64,000 nt of DNA from Meloidogyne chitwoodi (taxonomy: Eukaryota > Nematoda > Chromadorea > Rhabditida > Meloidogynidae): assembly GCA_015183035.1 (NCBI GenBank), contig JACZZP010000022.1, forward strand, positions 62,001 to 126,000. The letters are read 5' to 3'. Each line of letters begins with the position of its first letter. The stretch's first letter is position 1. Below, one piece after another: positions 37,323 to 49,317 of this stretch. A program made the translations under genes and the position numbers. The notes under the pieces were generated by a model, which saw only the letters and a list, made by a program, of their open reading frames with translations, was not told the origin of the DNA and searched no databases.

Positions 37323-38549
37323 TTAACCTGTCTTCTTACTAAAATTTCGATATCCAACATAAATAAAACAAAAAAGTGCGCAGGCTCCGACACCAAAGAA
37401 AAATAATTCAGACTAAATTAAAGACATTTAAATTTTCCTAATAAGTTTATTTATAAAAATTACCCGTTTTTGCATAATTCTTGAATTAACTAAATTGTCA
37501 CCAGATTGGTCGAGTTTGTCATCAGCAGTCACAGTTGACAACTTATTTAAAAATTAGAGATAATTTAAAAGTTTTTAAATTAAACCTCATCAATGCTAAA
37601 ATTATTTTTAAGCTCCGAAGTAAAATCAGATTGATCGATTTTGTCATCAGCAGTCACAGTTGATAACTTTAAAAATTAGATAATTTAAATAAAATTTTTT
37701 AAATTAAACCTCATCAATGTTAAAATTATTCTTAAGCTCCGAAGTAAAATCAGATTGATCGATTTTGTCATCAGCAGTCCCAGTTGACAACTTATTTAAA
37801 AATTAGAGAGATAATTTAAATAAAAATTTTTTTAATTAAACCTCATCAACGTTAAAATTATTTTTCGGCTCCGAAGTAAAATCAGATAGATCGATTTTGT
37901 CATCAGCAGTCCCAATTGACAACTTATTTAAAAATTGAGATAATTTAATAAAAAAATTTAAATTAAACCTCATCAATGTTAAAATTATTTTTAAGCTCCG
38001 AAGTAAAATCAGATTGATCGATTTTGTCATCAGCATTCACAGTTGATAACTTGTTAGAAAAAAAGAGAAAATAACTTAACTAAAATTTTTTAAATTAAAC
38101 CTCATGAATTTTAAAATTATTTTTCCGCTCCAACTTAAAAATGCAATCACCCTTAAGTTCATTAAACAAATTTACTGCTTCCGAATGTCTTTTGTTTTCA
38201 AGTAAAATGCCATTAACCTAATTTAATGCTTTATTTTATTTAAAAATATAAACCAACAGAAATTATTCGATCTCCTACACAAACCAAATCAAACAGATCA
38301 TCCCTACGAACACGCGATACAAAAAATCCAGTATTTCCTTCGACATAAGGTTTGTCAACCCCACCAGCAATGTTTATGCCAAAACCTAAATATTTATTTA
38401 AAAAATTCCAAATGCAACAATTTTAAACCGTGTGTTAAATCCTTTGTAATCTTACACTTTGTAATTGCACCATCACCATTTACCAATTGCGCACACATTG
38501 AGGATTTAACTGGAGAAGTAAATACGAAAGAATGCCCATCTGACCACAT
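37323..38549 (-). CDS. Tail-anchored PDZ protein (SYNJ2BP/OMP25-like) with amplified exon
   Basis: Nine exons give 285 aa: 38549-38429, 38385-38258, 38217-38101, 38049-37969, 37922-37842, 37790-37710, 37666-37586, 37541-37464, 37412-37323. A single PDZ domain covers residues ~30-115 (carboxylate loop GFGI, then NIAGGVDKPYVEGNTGFFVS, VGDRIISVNGILLENKRHSE). Then come five tandem copies of a 27-residue acidic unit (ADDKIDQSDFTSELKNNF), one per exon, the last one shortened and diverged. The protein ends in one TM helix (ELFFFGVGACALFCFIYVGY) and a basic RNFSKKTG tail, the layout of the mitochondrial outer-membrane protein SYNJ2BP. It starts 206 bp after vps-29 on the same strand. Confidence 0.85.
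37464..38049 (-). repeat. Five tandem exon-plus-intron units
   Basis: Units start at 38049, 37922, 37790, 37666 and 37541, spacing 124-132 bp. Each holds an 81-nt exon (78 nt in the last) plus a ~45-nt intron with matching splice sites (TTTAAATAAG acceptor, GAG|GTTTAATT donor). Exons differ at few positions and each is a multiple of 3 in phase 0, so any number of units keeps the frame. Confidence 0.9.
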
Positions 38550-38754
38550 TTTAATATTTCTTGGCTTCAAACAATCGTATAAATTATAAAACTATAAAAT
38601 ATCTAAAGATATGTACAACTCTGGGAATACAAATAAAAATTAGTGTAAGATTTTAATAACAATTTCTTAAATTTAAATAAAATATTAAAATGTAAATAAA
38701 TAAGTGTTTACATTCTTTAATCGACAAAAATTCTCAAAAATAACCTAAAACTTT

Positions 38755-39646
38755 TCAAGTGGTAGAAACGGAAGGATGACCATTCTTCTTAAATTGAGTC
38801 CTTTCTACTCTCACTTCATCATCCAAAAGTCGATACATATAAGCAATGATAATATCTGTCTGAAAATCCAACACTACAAATGAAGGAATCACTCTACTGC
38901 AAAAATGTTTTAATATTGTATTAAATTTATGAATTCGAAAAACTAACTCCTTGATAAGTGAAAAGGCGCCAGTTGCCGAACCTGGATTCACATAAAAAGT
39001 TCCATCTGTTAAAAAAATAGTTGGTTTGAAAAAGAATTTATTTCATCCTCAAAATAAACCTTTCTCAAAAACAGAGCATTCTGAATTTAAAAATAAAAAT
39101 AACTTCTAAAAATATCATTTACCATGAGTATGACCAGCTATTAGCACATCAACGCCCATTTGTTGAGCAGCCAACTCCATAGCCTTCAAAATTTTTTTAA
39201 AAATATTATTAAAAATAACAAACCTTTAAATCACCCCATGGAATAAATTGGTGGCCGTGAACAAGTCCAATACGAAATTGACCAACAGGAATAACCTTCA
39301 AGTCTGGATAAGAAGTATCCTCGTCAAAATCACCACGAACACAATGGACTAAAATTAGATTAAAATTTCAAAATTGAATATATAAAAATTAAATATAAAA
39401 ATACCATCACAAGCCAATGTTTTCAAATAATTCATTATTTCCTGAGTGCATACATTGCCAGTACATCTAAAGTTAATGTGTAATTAGAACAAATTAGTTA
39501 ATACAAAATGTGTTGCATTTTATTTGGCACAAGCAATTTACGAAATTTTTGAGGCAAATTGTGTGCCCGGTAAGGGATGTAAAAGTCGCCAATCACTAGT
39601 ACTAACTTAAAAAATTAAATTAAAAAAAAACTCAAATACATACCAT
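38755..39646 (-). CDS. vps-29: Retromer subunit VPS29
   Basis: Eight exons give 190 aa: 39646-39644, 39605-39505, 39466-39405, 39348-39224, 39183-39123, 39080-39060, 39005-38948, 38896-38755. Exon 1 is only the ATG and exon 6 only 21 nt. Family sequence: [80 protein letters not shown]. The metallophosphoesterase-like fold is present; as in animals it should act as a scaffold for VPS35 in endosome-to-Golgi recycling. The GDFYIP motif differs from the common GDLHIP, replacing a metal-site His by Tyr. The PDZ gene follows closely. Confidence 0.96.
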
Positions 39647-39919
39647 TTTACACAATAAAAATTAGGAATATCAAGAAGACAGTCAAATTATTAAAAAAAA
39701 TCTAAAAAGCTTATATTTTTGTTATTATACATTTCGACATTCTCTATCTAAAATCTTCAAAACGCCAAAAACAAAAAAATAAAATATTTAAATTTGAGAG
39801 TCAATCAAAAGGTAAATAATAGTGTGCCCGCAGCGGTACATAAAATAATTCTATCAATAATGTATATAAAGAATCTTTTTATTTATTTTGTAATGAGATT
39901 CAAGCTAACAAGTTAACAT

Positions 39920-42507
39920 TCAAGCTGTGGAGTTTACTAGTTCACTATTCAAACTGATCATGAACGTTTGGGGTGATTCCACTTGGAGTCTATTACTATC
40001 AAACATTGCCTCGCAACATTGTACCCAGGGTGAAGACGGTGTTGGTAAATCCACAGAATTTACACTTAAGGTATTTTCATTAAATGTGCTGGAACGAGCA
40101 TGCCCTCGCCTTTAGAAATTACAGAAAATTATAGTATTTAAAATTAATTTAAACCTGCGAGCATTCATAAAAAAGTTAGCCACAGTTGTTAGATCCAATT
40201 CGAGTTGTTCTGCAACATGTGTTTGTAGCTCTCTTGAAGGTCGTTTGTGCTCGTTGAAGACTGCCTTGAAATTTTATTTATTCAAATTTTAATCAATACT
40301 AACTTGTAATGTTCTCCGTTGAGCTTCCGTAAAAACAAGACGCTGTCTTTTATGTTGTCGCTGTCTTACCCTATGTGATTGCTTCAAATCTTGCACAGGT
40401 TGGGCTTTTCTACAGTCGGTTATTATTTCTTGTCTTTTTGGTTCTTCAACCAGAGACTCGTCTGTTCGTCTTTTGCATGCTTTAAATATTTTTTTAAATT
40501 AAAATTTTTGATTGAAAAAAACCTGCTAAACGAAGTGCAGACATTCGTTGTAGCTCATCTTCTTGCAGCCATTCAGCCATTCGTCGGAAAGTTTCTCTCC
40601 CACTTTTTAGCTTTGACCAAGGCTTTGGATTACGCAACAAATCGGAAAGCGTGCCTTGGGAACTTTAAAAATTTTTTATGAGAATTAATTGTAAAGTATA
40701 AATACCGGCAAAGAACTCGTTGTGCAAAAATGGCTTGCGGGATCGAGTAACGTTTCAATTCTTGACTAATGTGATGTGCCAGCTTCATTGTATCAATTTC
40801 ACCATTATCTGAGGTTTCTATCAAGAATGCTGGATTGTCCGTTGACTGATCATCACAAACTTGATTTGTTGATTCTTTATAGTTTTGTTGTTCATTATAA
40901 TTATTATCAACAATTCCAAAATCACTGTTTTTACAGTCAGAAACGGTAATACCTTCATTATTTTGTTGGAAAAATAAAGAGGACGTGCAAATATGTGAAA
41001 AATCATTGTTGTGTGTATCTACATCTATAGATGATTCTTCCTCATTTTTCATATTTTCGTTTAGTAATTCGATTTGTTGATGTGCCAGAAAAGCATTATT
41101 GCTCTGGAGAGAATTGGCCTGAAAATGCGTTTGTTGAGGTATTTCGGCTTGAAATGTCGGATTAATTGAAGGTGAAATAATATTGCTGTTATCGTATTCA
41201 TATCTGAAAAATATTTAACAAAATTAGGAGCAAAATCAAACTTTATATTATTGATGTCAAATCTCCAGTGTTGGTCATCTAATTGATGAGATAAAGCAGT
41301 GTAATTATAGAATTGTGGGGGAATTGAATGGACAGCAACCGGTACTGAATCTTAAAAATTAACAACTTAATTAATTTTACAGAAATTCAAACCTCTTTGC
41401 GTAATAGAAAAATATTCATTTGGTGATGAAAGTCCTGAAGAATTGCCAATAGATGAACATGAAGTGGTTGAACTTAATGAGAGTTCAACTGACGATTGAA
41501 ATTGCTCCGGATAAGTTTGTTGATAATAACGTAAAGGTGTTAAACTATTCGAAACCAATCCCTTAAACATTGTTCCTCCAGAATTTGGGTCAGTATAAGA
41601 ACAACTCTAAAGAAAAACATTCAAAATAATTTCAGCAATAAATAAATACAATAAATTCCTTTCGTTGTTGTTCATCAAAATACTCATCATGCCGATTGTA
41701 GAACATTTTATTGTATTCACAAAGTTCCAGAGAATTTTCTTCTTCCTCTTTAATAATATTATTTGAAAGTGGAACGGTAAAAAATAAATGACGCTTAGAA
41801 TGGCATCGGATTTTGTTGGTGTTAACTTAAAAAAAAAGTTATATAAATCTAAAAAAATTTAAGTAAAAGTTGAGAAAAATGATGGCCAGAAATTTCTCTT
41901 CTGGATTTTTTCTAAATTCATTTACTCAACTATTAGTGTTGTGAAAGAGAGTATGAAAGCGATTCTTTATGCTAGTCACAAAATCTTTGGCATTTTTTAC
42001 CGTTATACTCCCAAATGTTTATCTAATTTAATTGTCTTCGTGTAATCCGCTACCTCTATTTTCTGACAAATATTTTTTTGATGTTTAAAAAACCCAACTT
42101 TATTGTTATATTGTCACAGAATTTTGTTAAATTTGAAGTTAACATATAAAATTGGGTTTAATTTCTAGTCATAAAGTCAACCAAAGTTAAAATTTTCTTT
42201 ATTTTTTTCCAAAAATGTACTATTGTCTATTCAATTTTCCTTTCTTAAAAAATTACTATCTTTTTAAATAATAAATAAAATACCCCATAATTCTTCCAAT
42301 TGTTGATCATTTTCAAATTCTTTATCAGAACAAATATACGGACCGTCATCCTCATTATCACTATTACATGAAACAACGGGTGAATCAGTATCAGAAAACT
42401 GTAATTAAAATTTTCATTTATTTATTAGTTAAAAATAAATTTTCAAAAGAATTGAAAAAACACACAGTTCTCTGCTCGACTTTTGAAAGCATTGCTGAAA
42501 GTGGCAT
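39920..42507 (-). CDS. ONECUT-class homeobox transcription factor (CUT + homeodomain)
   Basis: Ten exons give 589 aa: 42507-42466, 42398-42284, 41825-41650, 41606-41393, 41350-41242, 41203-40706, 40662-40523, 40479-40304, 40264-40155, 40109-39920. After ~350 residues of Asn/Ser/Gln-rich sequence comes one CUT domain (MKLAHHISQELKRYSIPQAI, FAQRVLCRSQGTLSDLLRNP, KPWSKLKSGRETFRRMAEWL) and an atypical homeodomain (RLVFTEAQRRTLQAVFNEHK, TTVANFFMNARR). Phe48 and Met50 in helix 3 (NFFMNARR) are diagnostic for ONECUT/HNF6. It binds DNA in the nucleus; C. elegans has several paralogues (ceh-21, -38, -41, -48), and which one this matches is unclear. The start codon is the first ATG found; an extra 5' exon is possible. 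Confidence 0.93.
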
Positions 42508-43192
42508 AGTGGCGGCAGTCTAAAAAATGCACTCTTGCTTTAATATTTATCTTCTATTTAAAATTTATCATTTCCAATTTCTTTTTCGTGAGGCCATTAA
42601 GTTGAGCATTTTATATGATAAAATCTTAAATTATTAAAATTTGTAAAAAAGTTAAAAATAATTTCTTAAATCCTTTAATTGACAAACTCTATTCAGAATC
42701 ATCTGTTTTATTTCAGGGTTTATTATACTTGAAAATAGTTATACCCATGTCATTCTTAAATAAAAATAACTGGCATTATTTTATGTCTAGGTCATTGCTT
42801 CCGTAAAACGCATAAGGAGCAAGCAGCGCATATACTTTAAGAGGAGCAAAGTGGGTAAAGCGGCATAATAAAGAAAAGCATAAAAAAGAGTTAGATGGCT
42901 GTTTAGCCAGAAAAAAAATTCTTGTATATATTAGAAAATGGCAACAAAACAACTATTTTCTTTTTATTGTTAAGTGTCTTTTGTAAAGAAGTGATGAATG
43001 TTTCCAAACATTATTCATAACGAGTTTTTTGTTTAATTTTTTTCGGTTTCCAAGGGATTTAAATGTTTAGCTAAAATATTCTGACAAAAATTTAAACATA
43101 ATTTTATTAACCTGAATATCTTCTTAAATGTAAATTTTTTTGGTCAAAGGCAATTTGAATTTTTGAAACAATCCTCTACCAAATCTAATATT

Positions 43193-43440
43193 TCAATTTA
43201 TATGAGAAGGCAAATAAAAACAAACCATTAATGATGCACACAGAAAGAAAACATCAAGACGTCTTGGTTCCCTTATTAGATGAAGAAACGGCCCTGGAGG
43301 GCATAACCATAAAACAAATTGATGGATGGCTGTTAGCATAATGTGCTGGCGTCTTGGGAGACTCAAAATAAGGCGAATCAAAGCAATGCCAAAAAATTTT
43401 GAAGAGCGTCTGCGTTAGAAGATTAAAAATAACCTTTAAT
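43193..43440. other. GC-richer island of unknown nature
   Basis: In the otherwise AT-rich gap 42508-44047 this stretch is clearly richer in GC and open on both strands (62 codons minus, 41 plus). It might be a non-coding or short coding exon of an unseen transcript. No motif or splice model could be supported. The remainder of the gap shows nothing. Confidence 0.2.
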
Positions 43441-44047
43441 ATTTTTTAAAAATTTATAAAAATAATTATTGAAAAAAATCAAACTAAAATAAAAATTAAA
43501 TAAACACAAAAATAACATGAATCGTAACAATTATATAAACATTTTGTTTTTATCTCAATTTTATACTTATCTTTAAATAAAAAACCAAATAAATGATGAA
43601 TAAAAAACAACTGGTTATTCGTGTGCGTGAAATAAAACTAAAGATCGAAAAAATTTTTAACTTTTAAAAGTCGATCCCTAGCAAAAATATTGCATTATAG
43701 ATTGAAAAAAACAACTTTCAATATATAAAAACGAGTAAGATTTGTAATAATAATAATATAGGGAAAAATTGTTAGTGGTCTCAATAATAAAACAAAAATA
43801 ATAAAAAAATATTAAGAAAAATAGGAAGCATGAGCCAGACAAGGCTAGCATCTTAAAAATTAAAAATCCATCTCAAAATTATAGAAAAATTAAAATCAAA
43901 AGCGTACTCGGTAGCCTGGCTCTGCTTATTTGTATAAAAACGTTTCAATAAAAAATAAATAAGAAAATAATAACCAATATAAAAAAGAATTAGTATTTTG
44001 CTGTATTTGCATTTTATAATCCAACCAAGTTTATCATTCACTCTCAC

Positions 44048-45628
44048 TCAAGGAACAACTGCCTCAAAACATTTAAACTGTTTAAATGCTGGTGAAGAGG
44101 ATGAAGGTGAACACGGTGGAACAGAAACAATACCACCTCCTCCGCTTTGAAATGTCGTAGAATTTTGTTGTTGTGTAGATATTGCTTGTGGAATATTAAT
44201 TCCCAATGATGACGAAGAAAAATGAGCGGCAAAAAGCTCACGTTCCCAACAGGTTAAAGCCTTTAAAAAATTATTTTAAAATAATTATTTGAAAATGAAA
44301 AACCTCCATAAAATGAAAATTCGGTGCAATTTTGCCATTCTGTTTGAATAATCGATCGAAGGCTTCTTCGAGAGTGCAGCGCTGTGAATACATAAGATAT
44401 GCGAGGCAGACAGTGACGGAACGGCTATAAAGGAAGAAAATTAAAGTTAAAACCCTCTTTAATGAAGTAATAACAGAAATGTTTAAAAATAACCTGATGC
44501 CGGCCCAACAATGAACTAGAACCCCAGCTTTTTGAGAACGAGCATGTTCAATGAATGAGATCGCTTCTAAAAAATCATTTTTATAAATATCCAAAATTAG
44601 TTTATAACTACATATATTATTTTGGAGTAAATTCTAATAAATTACATAATAGAAATATTTTATTTAAAAAACCTGGAAAAAATTGAGCCAAATTATGTGA
44701 GCTATTATCATCCACTGGAATTCGCATATACAAAATATTAGTTTCACTGCTTCCATCCTTTGCATCTTTGGAGTTACAATCAAAATAATTTGGCAAATCA
44801 GAAGTCACATTAATCACAAAACGAATATCGCAGCTAAAAAGAAATAATAAAAAAGCTAAAATAAAAGAGACCTCTCAAGCGTCTTCCGGTTTCTTGCAGT
44901 GTCATCATTTCCAAGGTAAAGGAATGGAAGAATGTGAACGGGAAATAATGTTGATTTTGTTCGAAAGTTGTGCTGTTTTAGAAATTATTTTTTTTAAATA
45001 AATTTGATTTCATGCCATTTAAAACCTGAAATTGATGTTTACCACGTGGCGAAAATGTTGGAATAGATGTATCGATATCGTTGTTAAATTTATTGCAATT
45101 AGCACCATCAGAAGAATTTGTTGAATCTATACGCACGTTCTTACAATTAGAGATTGAAACCAAGTCGAGATGGAGGCACTTAAAATGAAAAAGCCAAAAC
45201 GTCAGAAATAATTAAAAAAAACAAACCTTTCCAAGCTGAGTTTTACCACGTCGCTTTATCTGTATTTGAGTAGTTTTTTGCTGATTAAGCGAAACAGCTC
45301 CATTTTCAATTCCATTAAGACCAGCATCAATTGATGAGGAAGAGGAAGGTGCAGCAGAAAATGACGCTGAAGAAGAAGATGAGCAAGAAGAAGAAGATGG
45401 CCGTATACCCATACGTTCAGTTTCTTCATTTTTAACCTTAGTTACTGCCAGAGATTGCATAGTTCGCTCAAGATCTGCTTCAGATTGTCGACGACAAGAA
45501 CCGCTGCTACTTAAATTGCTAATCGTAGTATAACCTCCGCTACTTGTATAACCACTACTGCAACTGCTGGTTGTTGTATTACTGACAATTCGACTTTTTG
45601 ATGAGTGAATAGATTCGTGATGTTGCAT
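44048..45628 (-). CDS. lip-1: Dual-specificity MAP-kinase phosphatase (DUSP6/lip-1 type)
   Basis: Seven exons give 407 aa: 45628-45227, 45178-45026, 44972-44872, 44833-44673, 44566-44494, 44424-44304, 44260-44048. The C-terminal half is the catalytic domain: [44 protein letters not shown] with the general-acid Asp, and the P-loop [19 protein letters not shown] with Cys and Arg in place. The N-terminal ~130 residues are Ser-rich low complexity; [20 protein letters not shown] resembles a basic-hydrophobic kinase-docking motif. A rhodanese-like domain, usual in MKPs, was not seen, so 5' exons may be missing or the domain lost. The likely role is ERK dephosphorylation. The symbol is a family-level suggestion. 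Confidence 0.88.
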
Positions 45629-46172
45629 AATCACCCCTTTTCAACTTTGTAGTTTGAAAAAAGCCAAAAAAGGATGTGAATAAATAATTTGTAATGCGGA
45701 AATATTTATTTAGACAAGAATCTAAAAACGAGACAAAATTGCATGTAAAATGGCAAAAAATCTTAGTTGAAAATTTTTCAAGACAAGTACTAGACATTTA
45801 AATTTTGCTTCAACGCATATTAAATGTCAAAAAAAGTAAATTTTTAGAAAGGTCACATTATAAAAAAACAAGTTCTTAGGCAGAACGTTTGGGTGCGTAT
45901 CTTGAATTACAGAAGTAACGCGCATAGTAAATTAGGTAAGAGGAGGAAGTATCAAAAATTAAAATGTGTTCAAATGAAAGAATGTTAGTTTTTGTTGTTG
46001 TTGAAGATGACGTTTCACTACGTCTCAGTAAAATGCACTCAAATTTAAACAAATCATGTGATACGCGATAGTATCTTTGCTCTTCCCCATTTTCTAAATT
46101 AAAAGTCAAATTTTAATAAAAAACAAATTTTTAATAGTTGGAGGATCTCGGTTTTATCGCAAATTAAACATA

Positions 46173-46290
46173 AAAATGAAACTTTTCCGGAAACGACGGA
46201 AAAAATTTAAACATTACTGAAACTTTTCCGGAAATTTCAGGAAGGAATTTAAAACAAATGAAACTTTTCCGGAAACGACGGAAAACAAGG
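46173..46290. repeat. Three imperfect ~41-bp repeats with TTTTCCGGAAA core
   Basis: GAAACTTTTCCGGAAA occurs three times at about 40-43-bp spacing, each followed by a variant of CGACGGAAAA or TTTCAGGAAGG. The palindromic core is the same as in the 26-bp array at 10700-11045. The remainder of 45629-48230 is AT-rich with no supportable gene. Confidence 0.6.
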
Positions 46291-48230
46291 TAAAAACTAG
46301 AAACAAGAGAAAGAAAGGAATTAACAATTTAAAAACTAGAAAACGCAAAAATTTGTTTTGTAAATTGTATGTTTATTTGAACGGTTGAGAAAAATGCATT
46401 TCCGGTTGTATAGTGTTTATTTGCGTTAAATTTCTCATCTAATAATTTTTAATAGTTTTAAGTTTTGCAACAAAAATTCAATTTCTTTCTAAAAACAGGA
46501 AAGTAAAAATGAATAGAAAATGATAACAAAAATTTAAAATAAATAGGAAATTTTACAAACAATTTAAAAAAATGAATATTTTATGAAAATGAGAGACAAA
46601 ACAAGGAAAATTTGCATTAAAAAAAAATAATTTTTCCTATCAATCGACCTTTCATACTAAATTTTTCACCTTTTTAAATGACTATTTCCCCCTAATTCAT
46701 ATTGGAGTGACAAATTTATAGCCCATTTCCGGAAAAAAAGGAGTGAACGTTGATTGGGCATTTTTTGTAGCAAAATGGGTAAAAATATATAGTTCCTATC
46801 CTCATTTTTCTTGTAAAATATTTTAAAAAAATTTTTATGGTTGTTGCCTATCTTAGATTGGTCTTTTTTTAATGATTATATAAAACACTGTGAGAATAGA
46901 CATATGATATTTAGGGGAGTAATTGAAACAACTGTTGAATTAAGAAATAAAAAATTTAGACTTTAACCTATAAATAATGTTTTTTGCAAATTTTTGAGGA
47001 GAAAATAATTGACAAGCCAAAAAAATGACGAATGTTGTATTTGAAATTAGAAAAATAATTATATTAAAAATAGTATGATTAAAAAATTATTTTAAATTTG
47101 TTAATTCCTTCCTAGTATTGAAATACAAAAATTAAATGAAAAATGGAAATGAATTAATATTAAATGAAGCGCATTATCGAAATAAAGATTTTTGTGTTTT
47201 TTAATTACAAATTAGAAGAATGTTTAAATTAATAATAAAATTAATTATTGATTTTTTTAATAAAAATGATGTTAAAAAATAAAACATAAAAGGCTTATAA
47301 CTTCAAATCTTTTAAAAAATTTAAAAAGAAAAAAATAAGAATTTAGAAAAAATTAACAAATTTTTACTAGAAGGAGATCAAAAATTGAATATCATTTGCA
47401 CAATAATTTACGTTATACGCGAAAAACAACAAAAAACGCCTCTAAAATATTTGAGTAAAAAACTTTTTTCGGCGAATCTTTTAGGCATATAGAAACGAGA
47501 GTTTGCGATAAATTTTAAACAAAGGGTAATTTTTAAAGGAAATGCAATAAATTAATTTTTTATCGCTGTCGCCACTGATATGGTTTAAAGGCGCTCAAAG
47601 AGAAGAAAATGGAAAATATATTGGGTGAATGGGAGTCGGAAGTAAACGGAAGTATGCACAGATGCACGAAAAAGATGCGTTGTGGGATGATAGACAAAAA
47701 ACACAAAAAATGCATTCATAAAATCAACCTCTTTATGGGTAAGGGGGAAAAATTTACACAATTCAACAAAAAGGTAGAATTTTTGCGTAAAATTATTTTT
47801 ATTATATTTTTAAACATTTTTTTAAATAAAAACAAGGTAAAAAAATTAAATTTGAATAATCTGCTTATTAAATCGTCTTTTTTCAGCTTTTATTACACTG
47901 AATTGTGAATGGAAAGAAAGGCGGAAATGAATTTTAAAGGAAAAAACAGAGTGGATAAAGGGCACGAGATAGGACGAATGAATAATGATGAAAGTATATA
48001 TTTAAAAGTAAAACATTTGATTGCCAGTATGTTATAAATTTGTTGACAAAATGAAAAGGGACAATAGAGGCTTAAGTGAAATTTAAAGTTGTTTCAATTT
48101 GTTTGTTAGATCCGAAAAAGTAGGAATTCTAAAAGAGAACTAATCTTATAATTATTTACTAATTCTATAGGTCAATTTTCCGTCAATAAAAAAATAAGAA
48201 AAAGACTGACAGCTCTATATTTATTTATTA

Positions 48231-48271
48231 CTAGCGGAGATGGACGCCCTTCGGGCGTCCTTCTCCGCTAG
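48231..48271. repeat. Strong 41-nt GC-rich hairpin
   Basis: CTAGCGGAGA pairs with TCTCCGCTAG, then a T/T mismatch, then GGACGCCC pairs with GGGCGTCC across a 3-nt loop. Eighteen base pairs, mostly GC, in a strongly AT-rich region. Its role is unknown; it may be a transposon end, a fold-back relic or a structured transcript. Confidence 0.85.
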
Positions 48272-48359
48272 CAAAAAACAATAAACTTAAAATATTCTGA
48301 CAATAAAAACTTTACACTTACAAACTTTTTAAAAGAACAAAACACATAAATACTGAGAC

Positions 48360-49317
48360 TCAAATGTTTCTGACTCAGACTCAGTGACTCACTTAAGTGC
48401 CTCTTACTCAGACTCAACTATCTCTTTCTCAAAATCACGTTTCTCTTACTCATGTTTCTCAGCAAAGTGCCTCTTACGTAGACTCAAGCGTCTCTGACTC
48501 AAGCGTCTCTGACTCAAGCGTCTCTGACTCAAGCGTCTCTGACTCAAGCGTCTCTGACTCAAGCGTCTCTGACTCAAGCGTCTCTGACTCAAGCGTCTCT
48601 GACTCAAGCGTCTCTGACTCAAGCGTCTCTGACTCAAGCGTCTCTGACTCAAGCGTCTCTGACTCAAGCGTCTCTGACTCAAGCGTCTCTGACTCAAGCG
48701 TCTCTGACTCAAGCGTCTCTGACTCAAGCGTCTCTGACTCAAGCGTCTCTGACTCAAGCGTCTCTGACTCAAGCGTCTCTGACTCAAGCGTCTCTGACTC
48801 AAGCGTCTCTGACTCAAGCGTCTCTGACTCAAGCGTCTCTGACTCAAGCGTCTCTGACTCAAGCGTCTCTGACTCAAGCGTCTCTGACTCAAGCGTCTCT
48901 GACTCAAGCGTCTCTGACTCAAGCGTCTCTGACTCAAGCGTCTCTGACTCAAGCGTCTCTGACTCAAGCGTCTCTGACTCAAGCGTCTCTGACTCAAGCG
49001 TCTCTGACTCAAGCGTCTCTGACTCAAGCGTCTCTGACTCAAGCGTCTCTGACTCAAGCGTCTCTGACTCAAGCGTCTCTGACTCAAGCGTCTCTGACTC
49101 AAGCGTCTCTGACTCAAGCGTCTCTGACTCAAGCGTCTCTGACTCAAGCGTCTCTGACTCAAGCGTCTCTGACTCAAGCGTCTCTGACTCAAGCGTCTCT
49201 GACTCAAGCGTCTCTGACTCAAGCGTCTCTGACTCAAGCGTCTCTGACTCAAGCGTCTCTGACTCAAGCGTCTCTGACTCAAGCGTCTCTGACTCAAGCG
49301 TCTCTGACTCAAGCGTC
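48360..49317. repeat. 15-bp minisatellite, 55 perfect copies plus one diverged
   Basis: From 48481 the unit GACTCAAGCGTCTCT repeats 55 times without a single change; the 56th copy ends CCAT. The left edge (48360-48480) is a degenerate version (GACTCAGACTCA, TGACTCACTT). Four of six frames are open through the array, so the long reading frames here (331 codons plus, 313 minus) are not by themselves evidence of a gene. The plus frame reads DSSVS repeats, the minus frame RRLSQ repeats. Confidence 0.95.

Noticed and set aside
39927..40115. A 62-codon plus-strand reading frame
   Set aside because: It is the shadow of the last exon of the ONECUT gene on the minus strand, which continues the homeodomain frame.
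45876..46109. 77-codon minus-strand frame upstream of the phosphatase as an extra 5' exon
   Set aside because: No donor gives a sensible join, and no rhodanese signature is visible.
47609..47908. 99-codon plus-strand frame
   Set aside because: Lys/Phe/Asn-rich as expected from AT-rich DNA, no splice context and no motif.
48242..48260. cUUCGg tetraloop in the hairpin
   Set aside because: Exact pairing gives a TTC triloop closed by C-G; the tetraloop register breaks the stem.
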